This document shows positions 17,160 through 25,058 of a DNA stretch of 64,000 bases, in pieces. How positions within the stretch are numbered: the stretch's first letter is position 1; the number at the start of each line of letters is the position of its first letter. Both the position numbers and the translations under genes were made by a program. A model generated the notes under the pieces. It did no database searches. It was not told the origin of the DNA and saw only the letters and a program-made list of their open reading frames with translations. The DNA is from CBDHFQ01 sp965262565 (GTDB lineage Bacteria; Bacteroidota; Bacteroidia; J057), in contig CBDHFQ010000036.1 of assembly GCA_965262565.1 (NCBI GenBank), positions 62,001-126,000 on the forward strand, written 5' to 3'.

Positions 17160-18083
17160 TCACCAGGTTCTATCGGCTAAAAAGGCATCAAGCTCTTCTC
17201 TAGGCATAGGTAATTTATCTGGATTTTCATCCAACCAACCCAAAAAATCTTCCTTAATATCATCGGTCCAACGTGTATCTATCTCCCCTGGAGTGTACTT
17301 TCCTTCTTTTAATCTGGTAATCCCAAACTCATCTCTCAACATAATAAACTCGGCATTTATCACCACTTTTTCAGCCAGATGTGAAGGAATAAATACCACT
17401 CCTTCTTCTTTCGCCAGCACTACATCTCCGGGAAAAACTGTAACTTCCCCTATCCTAATGGGAACATTCATTCCTCCCAACATTACTTCCTGTAAATAAC
17501 TGGGATCCCATCCTCTTAAAAAAGCATTAAATCCCTCTATCTCTGCTAATCCCTCTAAATCTCTGGCGCTTCCGTCAAATACGACCCCATTTTTAGATTT
17601 GGCATATATAGAATTTCCCAAATTATCTCCTATCAAAGTTCCATTTTCAATTTTTCCAAAACCATCCGCCACATATATATCTCCTTCCACCAACATATCT
17701 ATAGGCCAGGAATTCATGGCTCCTACCCTACCTTCAGCATGTCCCTTTTCCAACACCCTTTTCGAATATTCTGGTCGATCCGGCATATATTGTACGGTTA
17801 GTGCTCTTCCCACCATCGTTTGGTCTTTGTGTAACATTTCCCAACCACCTTCAAACTGATTTCTATATCCTTCATTTCGCAATACTCCCCAGGCTTCCTC
17901 AATCGATACTTTCTTCATTCGATCCAATACTTCATCAGAAACCATAGGTCGCCCGATCTTATCTCTGTCTCCTTTCCATTCCTGTGTGTAAAACATCATG
18001 GTCTCTTTATCAGGCGAAATAATTTGACTCGTTCCTGATAAAAGTATGCTTACACTTACAAATAATAATATTGTCCTTTTCAT
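17160..18083 (-). CDS. Exported RraA/HMG-aldolase-like protein
   Basis: 307 residues with an N-terminal signal peptide (LLFVSVSILLSGTSQ). The core is RraA-like: MLVEGDIYVADGFGKIENG, GDNLGNSIYAKSKNGVVFDG and the catalytic-type motif ARDLEG (Arg174, Asp175), then VFPGDVVLAKEEGVVFIP. In this superfamily, proteins with the R-D-x-x-G motif and a bound metal act as 4-hydroxy-4-methyl-2-oxoglutarate/oxaloacetate-type aldolases; others regulate RNase E. A secreted member can hardly regulate RNase, so an extracytoplasmic aldolase is the better reading (inference). It is 30 bases downstream of a BASS transporter gene, and divergent from an exported enolase-superfamily enzyme. Confidence 0.85.
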   Translation of the reverse strand: MKRTILLFVSVSILLSGTSQIISPDKETMMFYTQEWKGDRDKIGRPMVSDEVLDRMKKVSIEEAWGVLRNEGYRNQFEGGWEMLHKDQTMVGRALTVQYMPDRPEYSKRVLEKGHAEGRVGAMNSWPIDMLVEGDIYVADGFGKIENGTLIGDNLGNSIYAKSKNGVVFDGSARDLEGLAEIEGFNAFLRGWDPSYLQEVMLGGMNVPIRIGEVTVFPGDVVLAKEEGVVFIPSHLAEKVVINAEFIMLRDEFGITRLKEGKYTPGEIDTRWTDDIKEDFLGWLDENPDKLPMPREELDAFLADRTW

Positions 18084-18113
18084 GAATTGATATATTTGGG
18101 ATTGAATAACGAA

Positions 18114-19253
18114 TTAATTTACAGATATATGAGATTGTTCTCCCTCTTCAATTGCTTCTCCTTCTACAGGATTATTTCTCCAATACATAGCCAGAGAGGA
18201 ACCAGTGATATTCATTAAGGGTCCGAAAATGGCAGGAGCCAAGCCTACCGTAGCCACTTTTCCCATTTCCAAGGCAATGCCAGAGGCCAATCCTCCATTT
18301 TGCATGCCCACTTCCAGGGAAATGGTCCTACAGTCCTTTTCAGACATACCGATTAATTTACAACAAAGATATCCGAGAATGTATCCTGCCGTATTGTGTA
18401 TGATACAGGCCAGAAATAATAGTACTCCAATTTCCAGCAGATTATCCCTTCCATTAGCCGTAATAATAACAATAATGAGGGCAATAGAAATCATAGACAC
18501 ATAAGGCATCGCTTTTTCCAGAAATCCCGCATAAGCTCTCATAAACCAGGCGAATAATAAAATAGCCGTCATGATGAGAAAGAAATATTGAAGCGTACCA
18601 ACAATTTGACCTGAGCCTTCACTTTCCAGTATTTGTAGAAGAATCATAAAAGCGACTGCTAATCCACCGCTTATCCCGATGATTCTTAGGGCTTCGGCCT
18701 TATCGGATTTATAGGCGATTTGGTGAAAAAATATTCCTGCCACTACAGGTAAAATGACGATTCTAATAATGCTCCACATCATGGCCCAGGCATCTATGGG
18801 GACTAATTGACCTGCCAATTGCTTCATTAATAAGGGCGTAGCAAAAGGAGCCAATAAGGTAGCAACTGCGGTTAATGTTACTGATAGTGCCAGATTTCCT
18901 TTAGCCAGGTAGGTCATGACATTTGAAGCTAATCCACTGGGAGAGGCTCCTACCAGAATAATTCCTGCAGCAATTTCAGGAGGAAATCCAAACGTATATG
19001 CCAGAGAAAAGCCTATAAAAGGCATAATGGTAAATTGGCAGATAATTCCCACCAATACCCCTTTAGGCATATTAATCACTCCTATAAAATCACGAAAACT
19101 CATAGCTGTTCCTACTCCAAACATGATAGCTTGTAGTAAAGGAACGATCAACGATTTTAGTTCAAAATCACCTATGCGGATAAAAAGGTCCGGAAATATC
19201 ATCGCCACTCCCACAGCAGCGAGAATCATTAGACTATAGGCAATTTTTTTCAT
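18114..19253 (-). CDS. Bile acid:sodium symporter (BASS) family transporter
   Basis: 379 residues from the ATG at 19253, beginning MKKIAYSLMILAAVG. A longer frame reaches 19373 but adds only an unlikely hydrophobic leader. About 9-10 membrane segments are visible. The family signature ILVGASPSGLASNVMTYLAKGN is followed by LALSVTLTAVATLLAPFATP, which matches the crossover region of BASS proteins. Members import bile acids, pyruvate or other organic anions with sodium. The gene is paired with the RraA-like aldolase gene and divergent from the enolase-superfamily gene. It may carry the carboxylic acid produced in the periplasm (inference). Confidence 0.92.
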   Translation of the reverse strand: MKKIAYSLMILAAVGVAMIFPDLFIRIGDFELKSLIVPLLQAIMFGVGTAMSFRDFIGVINMPKGVLVGIICQFTIMPFIGFSLAYTFGFPPEIAAGIILVGASPSGLASNVMTYLAKGNLALSVTLTAVATLLAPFATPLLMKQLAGQLVPIDAWAMMWSIIRIVILPVVAGIFFHQIAYKSDKAEALRIIGISGGLAVAFMILLQILESEGSGQIVGTLQYFFLIMTAILLFAWFMRAYAGFLEKAMPYVSMISIALIIVIITANGRDNLLEIGVLLFLACIIHNTAGYILGYLCCKLIGMSEKDCRTISLEVGMQNGGLASGIALEMGKVATVGLAPAIFGPLMNITGSSLAMYWRNNPVEGEAIEEGEQSHISVN

Positions 19254-19439
19254 AAAAAACTGATTTAAAGGAGAATATAAATAGATAGATCCATCTGAAA
19301 TAAATTTCCACAAAATATTACCCTTATACAAACAAATAAAGATTCCAATAATGGGAATTTCAAGAAAGGACATGAAACCTAAGGATGCGGAGAAAGAGGA
19401 AATAATGTAAATGTTATTAAAGTTTTAGAACACATAACT

Positions 19440-20834
19440 ATGGGAACGACAACGAATACATCCAATCGTAGAGGCTTTTTAAAGTCCGCAGGGATGGGAG
19501 GACTAAGCCTCGGTTTTCTCTTTGCGGCCTCTACAGAAGAAAGCATAGCCTATGCTACACAAAAAGTTAGTAGAACGTCCAATCCTACAGATCTCAAGAT
19601 CACTGATATGCGATTCGTGGAAATCAATGATGCACCTATGCGTTGTCCAGTATTGCGTATTGACACCAATCAGGATATTTATGGTCTGGGAGAAGTTCGG
19701 GATGGGGCCAGTTGGAGGTATGCCCTTTTCCTCAAAAGCAGGATTTTAGGGATGAATCCTTGTAATGTAGAAATGATCTTTAAGCGCATCAAGCAATTTG
19801 GATTTCACGGACGTCAGGGAGGTGGGGTTTCCGGTGTGGAGATGGCTCTATGGGATTTAGCAGGAAAAGCTTATGGCGTACCCGTATACCAATTGTTGGG
19901 CGGAAAATACAGGGACAAAGTGCGTATTTATTGTGATACTACTCGTTCTAATGATCCTACCGTCTATGCTAATAGAATGAAGGAACGCGTGGATAAGGGT
20001 TATACTTTTCTGAAAATGGATTTTGGAATAGAAATGTTAAAGGATCAGAAAAACACTATTGTCAATTCCAATTTTTGGGATATTGGAAAACAATGGAGCG
20101 GTAATCCAATGAGTTATGGAGCGACTGAACATCCCTTTACTCGTGTCCAGATTACTCCTGCTGGATTGGACAAATTAGCGGAATATGTAGATGCTGTTCG
20201 TTCGGTGGTAGGCTATGAGATTCCTCTGGCAGCAGATCATTTTGGTCATTTTGGGGTCAACGATTGCATCAGATTAGGCAAAGCCATGGAGCCCTACCAA
20301 TTAGCATGGTTAGAGGATATGGTTCCCTGGAAATATACAGATATGTGGAGAGAAATTACCCAGGCGATAGATGTACCGACCTTGACAGGAGAAGATATCT
20401 ATCTCAAAGAAGCCTTTAAAGAATTGTGCGATAAGCGGGCTGTGGATATGATCCAGCCTGATTTAGCAACAGCTGGAGGAATTCTGGAAACCAAGAAAAT
20501 TGGAGATTATGCAGAAGAGAAAGGAATAGCGATGGCGATGCATTTTGCCGGAACACCTATTTCTTTTTTGGCCAATGTGCATTCCGCTGCCGCCACACAG
20601 AACTTTGTATCCTTAGAGCATCATTCGGTGGATGTGGAATGGTGGGAAGATTTGGTCAGCGGTATTGAAAAGCCGATTGTCCAGGATGGATTTGTGAAGG
20701 TCCCAGAAACTCCAGGATTAGGAGTCGAGCTGAACGAAGAAGTAATGAAAGCGCATATGGATAAAGATACCGGCTATTTTGAACCTACAGAGGAGTGGAA
20801 TGTAGACAGATCCTGGGACAGATTGTGGAGCTAA
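19440..20834 (+). CDS. Tat-exported mandelate racemase/muconate lactonizing enzyme family protein
   Basis: 464 residues of enolase superfamily. A twin-arginine signal SNRRGFLKSAGMGG begins at residue 8, implying export of the folded enzyme. N-terminal capping domain about 50-150, then barrel residues: Lys192 and Asp194 (FLKMDFG), metal ligands Asp266 (AADHFGHFG), Glu292 (WLEDMVPW) and Glu318 (TGEDIY), and the Asp341/His368 dyad (IQPDLATAGG, MHFAGTP). The dyad places it in the mandelate racemase subgroup, whose members often dehydrate sugar acids to 2-keto-3-deoxy acids. It faces the BASS and RraA-like genes across a 186-base divergent promoter region. The exact acid cannot be told. Confidence 0.92.
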   Translation: MGTTTNTSNRRGFLKSAGMGGLSLGFLFAASTEESIAYATQKVSRTSNPTDLKITDMRFVEINDAPMRCPVLRIDTNQDIYGLGEVRDGASWRYALFLKSRILGMNPCNVEMIFKRIKQFGFHGRQGGGVSGVEMALWDLAGKAYGVPVYQLLGGKYRDKVRIYCDTTRSNDPTVYANRMKERVDKGYTFLKMDFGIEMLKDQKNTIVNSNFWDIGKQWSGNPMSYGATEHPFTRVQITPAGLDKLAEYVDAVRSVVGYEIPLAADHFGHFGVNDCIRLGKAMEPYQLAWLEDMVPWKYTDMWREITQAIDVPTLTGEDIYLKEAFKELCDKRAVDMIQPDLATAGGILETKKIGDYAEEKGIAMAMHFAGTPISFLANVHSAAATQNFVSLEHHSVDVEWWEDLVSGIEKPIVQDGFVKVPETPGLGVELNEEVMKAHMDKDTGYFEPTEEWNVDRSWDRLWS

Positions 20835-20880
20835 GAAATGTCAGTTACTACTGATCCCTTTGTAATCATTGTTGGAAACA

Positions 20881-20921
20881 ATACGAGGATAGTGTTACAT
20901 AGCTATCCTCGTATATTTTTT
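20881..20921 (+). terminator. Rho-independent terminator of the enolase-superfamily gene
   Basis: A perfect 12-bp stem, ATACGAGGATAG (20881-20892) with CTATCCTCGTAT (20903-20914), has a 10-base loop and is followed by ATTTTTTGG. It is 47 bases past the stop. Confidence 0.9.
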
Positions 20922-21041
20922 GGAGTAAGCTTGTTGGTCATATTAATGGAAATATTCGAAAAAAATTCCTTTTAATCCTGGGTGTTAGTGTGATTAGCCT
21001 TTAGAGGATCTGGGATAAATACCTCCTTAGCCTATAAATAC

Positions 21042-21632
21042 CTATGGCACAAACCCTAAGTAAGTTATCACTACCCATAGCGTATAGCCAAATCCAGCCA
21101 ATAGCATGACCCAACCTAACCACTTTTGCTTAATAACTTTTAACCACAAATAGATGCCTGTGATCGCAAACACAAGGAGAGAAAGGCTGGCCACATCCAT
21201 CAACACTAAATATATATTGTACCATATTTCCTTACCATATTTGTGTGTCCTATGGAGAACACTTAACGTATCGTAGATAGAATGAGATCTGCGTTCATAT
21301 GTTACAGTTCTTCGATCGGCCTCTAGCTGAATGATATGGGCTTCTCTTGGGTTTTGAAATTCAATGGTCATTTTTCCATCTTTTTTTTTATCTATCCAAT
21401 CCAACTTCCCGGTAATCTCTAATTCTTCTTTTAACCAATAGGCCAGCTCCTGCTCATTGGCATAAGAAGGAATAGAGAGCAACAACTCCTGTATTTCTCC
21501 CTCTTTTTCTTCGTGATCAAACCAACTATAGCGTACCAGAAAGAATCCCGTAATAAAAAATAGCAACAAGAAACTTCCAGTAACGGCGGCTGTATAAAAA
21601 TGAATCGTTCGGGTAGTTTGATAGAAATTCAT
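21042..21632 (-). CDS. PepSY-associated transmembrane protein (half-size, B)
   Basis: 196 residues. The ATG at 21632 overlaps the upstream stop as ATGA (21629-21632). Membrane helices lie at about residues 14-33 (VTGSFLLLFFITGFFLV), 140-165 (VASLSLLVFAITGIYLWLK) and 172-195. The loop between is a PepSY-like alpha/beta region (ELAYWLKEELEITGKLDW). The pattern repeats that of the upstream gene, so the two are diverged tandem paralogs of about half the usual length of a PepSY_TM protein (roughly 350-400 residues). An early His (RTIHFYTA) matches a His in its partner and could be a heme or metal ligand. They probably work as a pair in the inner membrane. Confidence 0.8.
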   Translation of the reverse strand: MNFYQTTRTIHFYTAAVTGSFLLLFFITGFFLVRYSWFDHEEKEGEIQELLLSIPSYANEQELAYWLKEELEITGKLDWIDKKKDGKMTIEFQNPREAHIIQLEADRRTVTYERRSHSIYDTLSVLHRTHKYGKEIWYNIYLVLMDVASLSLLVFAITGIYLWLKVIKQKWLGWVMLLAGFGYTLWVVITYLGFVP

Positions 21633-22225
21633 GCCCATAACCAGATACATAAAATGTACAACAAAGAAAGAATACCCACGCCCCATAAGATTCTGCGCTC
21701 AATTACAGGTCTTTTTTTCTTTCTGGCCCATAAATAGATCCCTGAAACGATCCAGAAAATCGTGGAGTAGACAGTTAAACTCTGATAGTGCTTCCACAAA
21801 TTGACCCACCAGGGAGCATGAGGAATGTCTTCTCCTATGAAATGCAACAACTTAACAATATTCTCAATGGATTCTGTTTTTTCTACAATTTCTACTTCAC
21901 CGGATGGATAAAGATCTACCATATATGTTTTCCCTGGTTGAGAAATCACCAGATGAACCCTCGAGGAATCCTGATAAGAATCCCAGGGCGAATACCACCC
22001 AAAAATGGGAAGTTCATCCATTACCTGATGTGAGAAGGCTTCCAAATCTTCCTGAAAAGTAAGAGAATGGGTTGTTGTCCATCTTTTCTCCTCTAACAGC
22101 GGTTGCTCATTTAAAAAGGAATGATTAAAATTTAATGAGGACAAACTAAACACGATCAGATACGGCAGACAAAATAGCCCAAGATAGACGTGTATCTGTA
22201 GAATAAGTCGCCAGTTGATTTTCAT
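21629..22225 (-). CDS. PepSY-associated transmembrane protein (half-size, A)
   Basis: 198 residues from the ATG at 22225, which overlaps the stop of the upstream epimerase gene as ATGA; a longer frame runs to 22363 but its first 46 residues are charged and lie inside that gene. Helices are at about residues 6-28 (LILQIHVYLGLFCLPYLIVF), 148-166 (SLTVYSTIFWIVSGIYLW) and 176-197. A PepSY-like soluble part sits between (FQEDLEAFSHQVMDELPIFGW). The N-terminal LQIHVYLGLF resembles the His-containing first helix of PepSY_TM proteins, which are linked to iron or reductase functions in other bacteria. The coupling to B by another ATGA overlap implies equal amounts of both. Confidence 0.8.
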   Translation of the reverse strand: MKINWRLILQIHVYLGLFCLPYLIVFSLSSLNFNHSFLNEQPLLEEKRWTTTHSLTFQEDLEAFSHQVMDELPIFGWYSPWDSYQDSSRVHLVISQPGKTYMVDLYPSGEVEIVEKTESIENIVKLLHFIGEDIPHAPWWVNLWKHYQSLTVYSTIFWIVSGIYLWARKKKRPVIERRILWGVGILSLLYILCIWLWA

Positions 22226-23661
22226 AGTGAAGTATGATGTTCTCGTTCCAATAATGTCAGGCATCGCATAATTCCTCTCCCCGTATGATAAGGCCCTTTC
22301 CAAATATTTCCCTTTCTGCCTTCTTTTGCCTCGGGAACCAAATCTATCCCCCAACTGTACCAACCTCTATTCGTCTTATCTAATAAATTAGCAGAAATAT
22401 ATTCCCATTGTTTTAAAAATGCTTTACGATATACCTCATTCTCGGGATATAAATTAGAAAATAATAATAAACTATGTAAGCCTTCTACTTGTCCCCACCA
22501 ATTTTTCCTTTTATCGACAATCATCATCTGAGAATGTTCCGCTTCATAATATCCTTGTTCAATAAACCCTCCTGTTTTTGTATCCCATCCATACTCCAAA
22601 CTGTGATCCAGTAATTTTTTGGCTACTGGAAGTGTTTCTTCATAATGGTTGTCCTTTGTGGAGCCGAATTCATCCAATATCTCAGCAGCTTCTATGAGTA
22701 AAAAGGCAGTCTCTGCATCATGTCCAGGAGATACGTGATCATTTTGATAATTTGCAGCTCTAATTTCTGGTAAAGAATCCCTGTAACTTAATAGTTGCCA
22801 GTCAGAATGAAAATATAAGTGCATATATCCTGGCTCCTGGGTAATGGTATCCCTAACAATATGCAACATTTCAATCAATCGCTCCTCCAGTAAAGAGTCC
22901 TGCCATACCTGAAATAATTCCGCAAATGCTTCTAAAATATGGATGCTGGAATTATAGTCTTTTAATGCTGCCCGATCAATGGAACTGACTGCTGGATATC
23001 CCGTTCCATATCTTTCTCCCTTCCTACTCAAATAATCAAAATATCCGCCATATTCGGGATCACGACTGTAATCTTCCATCCACTGAAAAGCTTTCTTTGC
23101 AAGCGCTAAAGCTTCAGGACGATGTGTCATTTTATAATAAGCCGCCAATCCATATATGGCAAAAGCTTGCCCATAAGCCCTTTTTTCATCTCCATAATCA
23201 CTATCGGGAATAATGTTACCCTCTTGATCCACCAATGAGTAAAAGCCTCCGTATTCACTATCCCACATCACTTGTTCCAACCATGGCAGCCCATGGTCCG
23301 CAGCTTCTTTATATCGATGGTCTGCAGGAACAAACATAGCAGCTTGAGAACTGGTCCACAACTGCCTCCCTTGCGTCACGATCATTTTGGGTTGATCTTT
23401 CTCCAGGGTCCAATCATTAGAAAAGTTAGAATAATACCCTCCATGAATAGAATCAACACAAACAGGATACCATTGATGCAGAATATCTCCATATAATACT
23501 TCCTCCAACGCCACGCTTAGCTGATCTACGGGAAGAGTGGCTTCTGAAATAGATTGTTTTTCTTCTGCTTGTTGTCTACAACCTAATAACAACACGATAA
23601 GGACAGACACATATAATTTTATGGAAGAAAATGAGAAAGTGATTGATGGTTTGGAATACAT
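22222..23661 (-). CDS. AGE-family epimerase/isomerase lipoprotein
   Basis: 479 residues. Signal peptide with lipobox VLLLGC (Cys about residue 28), so it is membrane-anchored outside the cytoplasm. The rest is an (alpha/alpha)6 barrel of the N-acylglucosamine 2-epimerase/cellobiose 2-epimerase type: YNSSIHILEAFAELF, NDHVSPGHDAETAFLLIEAA and KNWWGQVEGLHSLLLF are the canonical histidine-bearing motifs, and GNIWKGPYHTGRG is the C-terminal one. Most AGE epimerases are cytoplasmic, so the lipobox is unusual. Residues 30-60 are a spacer. The ATGA overlap with the PepSY-A gene shows the three form an operon. A sugar substrate outside the cytoplasm is inferred. Confidence 0.88.
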   Translation of the reverse strand: MYSKPSITFSFSSIKLYVSVLIVLLLGCRQQAEEKQSISEATLPVDQLSVALEEVLYGDILHQWYPVCVDSIHGGYYSNFSNDWTLEKDQPKMIVTQGRQLWTSSQAAMFVPADHRYKEAADHGLPWLEQVMWDSEYGGFYSLVDQEGNIIPDSDYGDEKRAYGQAFAIYGLAAYYKMTHRPEALALAKKAFQWMEDYSRDPEYGGYFDYLSRKGERYGTGYPAVSSIDRAALKDYNSSIHILEAFAELFQVWQDSLLEERLIEMLHIVRDTITQEPGYMHLYFHSDWQLLSYRDSLPEIRAANYQNDHVSPGHDAETAFLLIEAAEILDEFGSTKDNHYEETLPVAKKLLDHSLEYGWDTKTGGFIEQGYYEAEHSQMMIVDKRKNWWGQVEGLHSLLLFSNLYPENEVYRKAFLKQWEYISANLLDKTNRGWYSWGIDLVPEAKEGRKGNIWKGPYHTGRGIMRCLTLLEREHHTSL

Positions 23662-24158
23662 AGTTGGCGAATTATATAACAGTTTGAAGGTTTTAGTGAG
23701 CTGGTCAAAAAATATTTTTGAGCTTAACCTACCTACTTAAATTTAGGCTATCATTTGATTATTAACTCACCAATATTATATAAAATCTATTGGTATTTTC
23801 TATTGCGCTATCATTTTTCCTTGTTTCTTTTGGTCAATTTGCTGGCATAGGGATAACAAATTAGTAGGTAGGGAAGAATATAGGTTATTGGAAAAGGATT
23901 AATTTGTTTACGGAATCATCCAGGGATCTGTATCGAAAAAGCTCATCCTATTTTTTGATACAGATGTAAGTGAATTAGAAGAAAAAATGGTAGCTGAAGA
24001 GGTAGAAGAAGAAGCTGATGAATCCTGACAGTCAAGGATCATTACAGATTTCTAGGTTATTAACTTTTCCTAATCAATCATACACTGGCAGCAATACTTC
24101 ATTGTTGTCAGTGTATATTACATGATGGCGATCTCCATTATTTAGATTGAGCACTAAG
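23662..24158. other. Intergenic region with a possible gene remnant
   Basis: 497 bases between two leftward genes. Around 23895-24028 the plus strand has an open stretch ending in ELEEKMVAEEVEEEADES and a TGA, but it has no ATG before residue M in that tail and a stop just upstream. It may be a decayed small gene or chance. Otherwise I see AT-rich sequence and the promoter area of the epimerase operon. Confidence 0.4.
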
Positions 24159-24560
24159 TTACTCTATAGTGAATTCTAACTCAATTAAATTGAGCTGTAC
24201 ACAATCTGCCCCATTACTTACACACTCCTCTAGCACTACTCTATCAGTACCTATAAAATCAGCTATTGGTTGATAAACGTATTGGACATACGGCTCTGAA
24301 GTATTTACCACGATTTCACTTATTTCAGCATGATTAGCTTGAGTTTCAATCGTATACCCCCCTTCAATAGGAATTCCATTTTCGTACAAGGTGTATGTAT
24401 AAGTTTCTCCCTGTTGAAGGGTAATCTGGATGGATTCTATGGTATCAGGAGCTCCAGGCTCAGGAGGAAATTCAGGAATCCAATCTTCACAAGAAAAAAA
24501 GATGAACATACTCAAGATCATCATTAATTGTCCACTGATTTTTTTCGATGTCAATAGCAT
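24159..24560 (-). CDS. Small hypothetical lipoprotein
   Basis: 133 residues from the ATG at 24560; the frame extends 11 codons further to 24593, so the start is uncertain. A signal peptide (LMMILSMFIFFSC) gives a lipobox FFSC. The mature part is Glu/Pro-rich for 15 residues (EDWIPEFPPEPGAPD) and then forms a single beta-sandwich-like unit (SIQITLQQGETYTYTLYENG, ending LNLIELEFTIE), similar to cadherin-like or Ig-like lipoprotein domains. Two cysteines (CVSNGADC) may form a disulfide. Function unknown. It is divergent from the PadR gene. Confidence 0.65.
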   Translation of the reverse strand: MLLTSKKISGQLMMILSMFIFFSCEDWIPEFPPEPGAPDTIESIQITLQQGETYTYTLYENGIPIEGGYTIETQANHAEISEIVVNTSEPYVQYVYQPIADFIGTDRVVLEECVSNGADCVQLNLIELEFTIE

Positions 24561-24661
24561 ATCGGTTATATATCTTAACATTAATTTCCTCATAGACGAA
24601 TAACCTAGACGAATTGCTGCATATCACCCAAAATTATTCAACACATCGGGGAATTATTTTA

Positions 24662-24712
24662 ACTGCAATTGCGAATTAAATAAATTTAATTATATTTACT
24701 GCAATTACGAAT
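24662..24712 (+). promoter_or_regulatory. Direct repeats upstream of the PadR gene (candidate operator)
   Basis: ACTGCAATTGCGAAT (24662-24676) and ACTGCAATTACGAAT (24698-24712) differ at one base and lie 36 bases apart start to start. They sit just before the PadR ATG at 24720 and could be an autoregulatory site. The AT-rich stretch between them may include the promoter. No direct evidence of binding. Confidence 0.45.
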
Positions 24713-24719
24713 ATAATAT

Positions 24720-25058
24720 ATGAAAATTACTAAAATCGGCGAATTTGAGGAGTTGGTGCTCATGACAGTCATTGTCTTGCAAGAAGAGGCTTATGGAGTA
24801 GCGATAAAAAAAGAATTGGAAGAGCGATTAGGATCAAGATTAAGCGTAGGATCCATACAGTCAGCCTTAAAGCGAATGGAAGAAAAAGGATTTCTTTCTT
24901 CTCGCTTTGGAGAAGCCAGTGCTAAAAGAGGAGGAAAAAGGAAACGGATTTACAGTGCAACTCCGGCGGGTCATAGGGTCCTTCACCAAATGAAAGAGAT
25001 TCGATCCAGTCTTTGGAATTCCATGCCTCCATTATCTTTAGAATTTCGTCTGACATGA
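24720..25058 (+). CDS. PadR-family transcriptional regulator
   Basis: 112 residues, a one-domain PadR with a winged helix-turn-helix: FEELVLMTVIVLQEEAYGVAIKKELE (helices 1-2), RLSVGSIQSALKRMEEKGFL (recognition helix), then the basic wing EASAKRGGKRKRIYSATPAGHRVL. PadR proteins with this RGGxRKRxY wing are commonly paired with FtsX/MacB permeases in Bacteroidota, and here the permease gene overlaps by ATGA (25055-25058), so the two are translationally linked. The gene lies just downstream of two near-identical 15-base repeats, suggesting autoregulation (inference). Confidence 0.92.
   Translation: MKITKIGEFEELVLMTVIVLQEEAYGVAIKKELEERLGSRLSVGSIQSALKRMEEKGFLSSRFGEASAKRGGKRKRIYSATPAGHRVLHQMKEIRSSLWNSMPPLSLEFRLT

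Noticed and set aside
23985..24028. Short Glu-rich coding stretch ending in a TGA
   Set aside because: The only ATG is within 13 codons of the stop and a TAA lies just upstream in the same frame, so a real gene is not supported.
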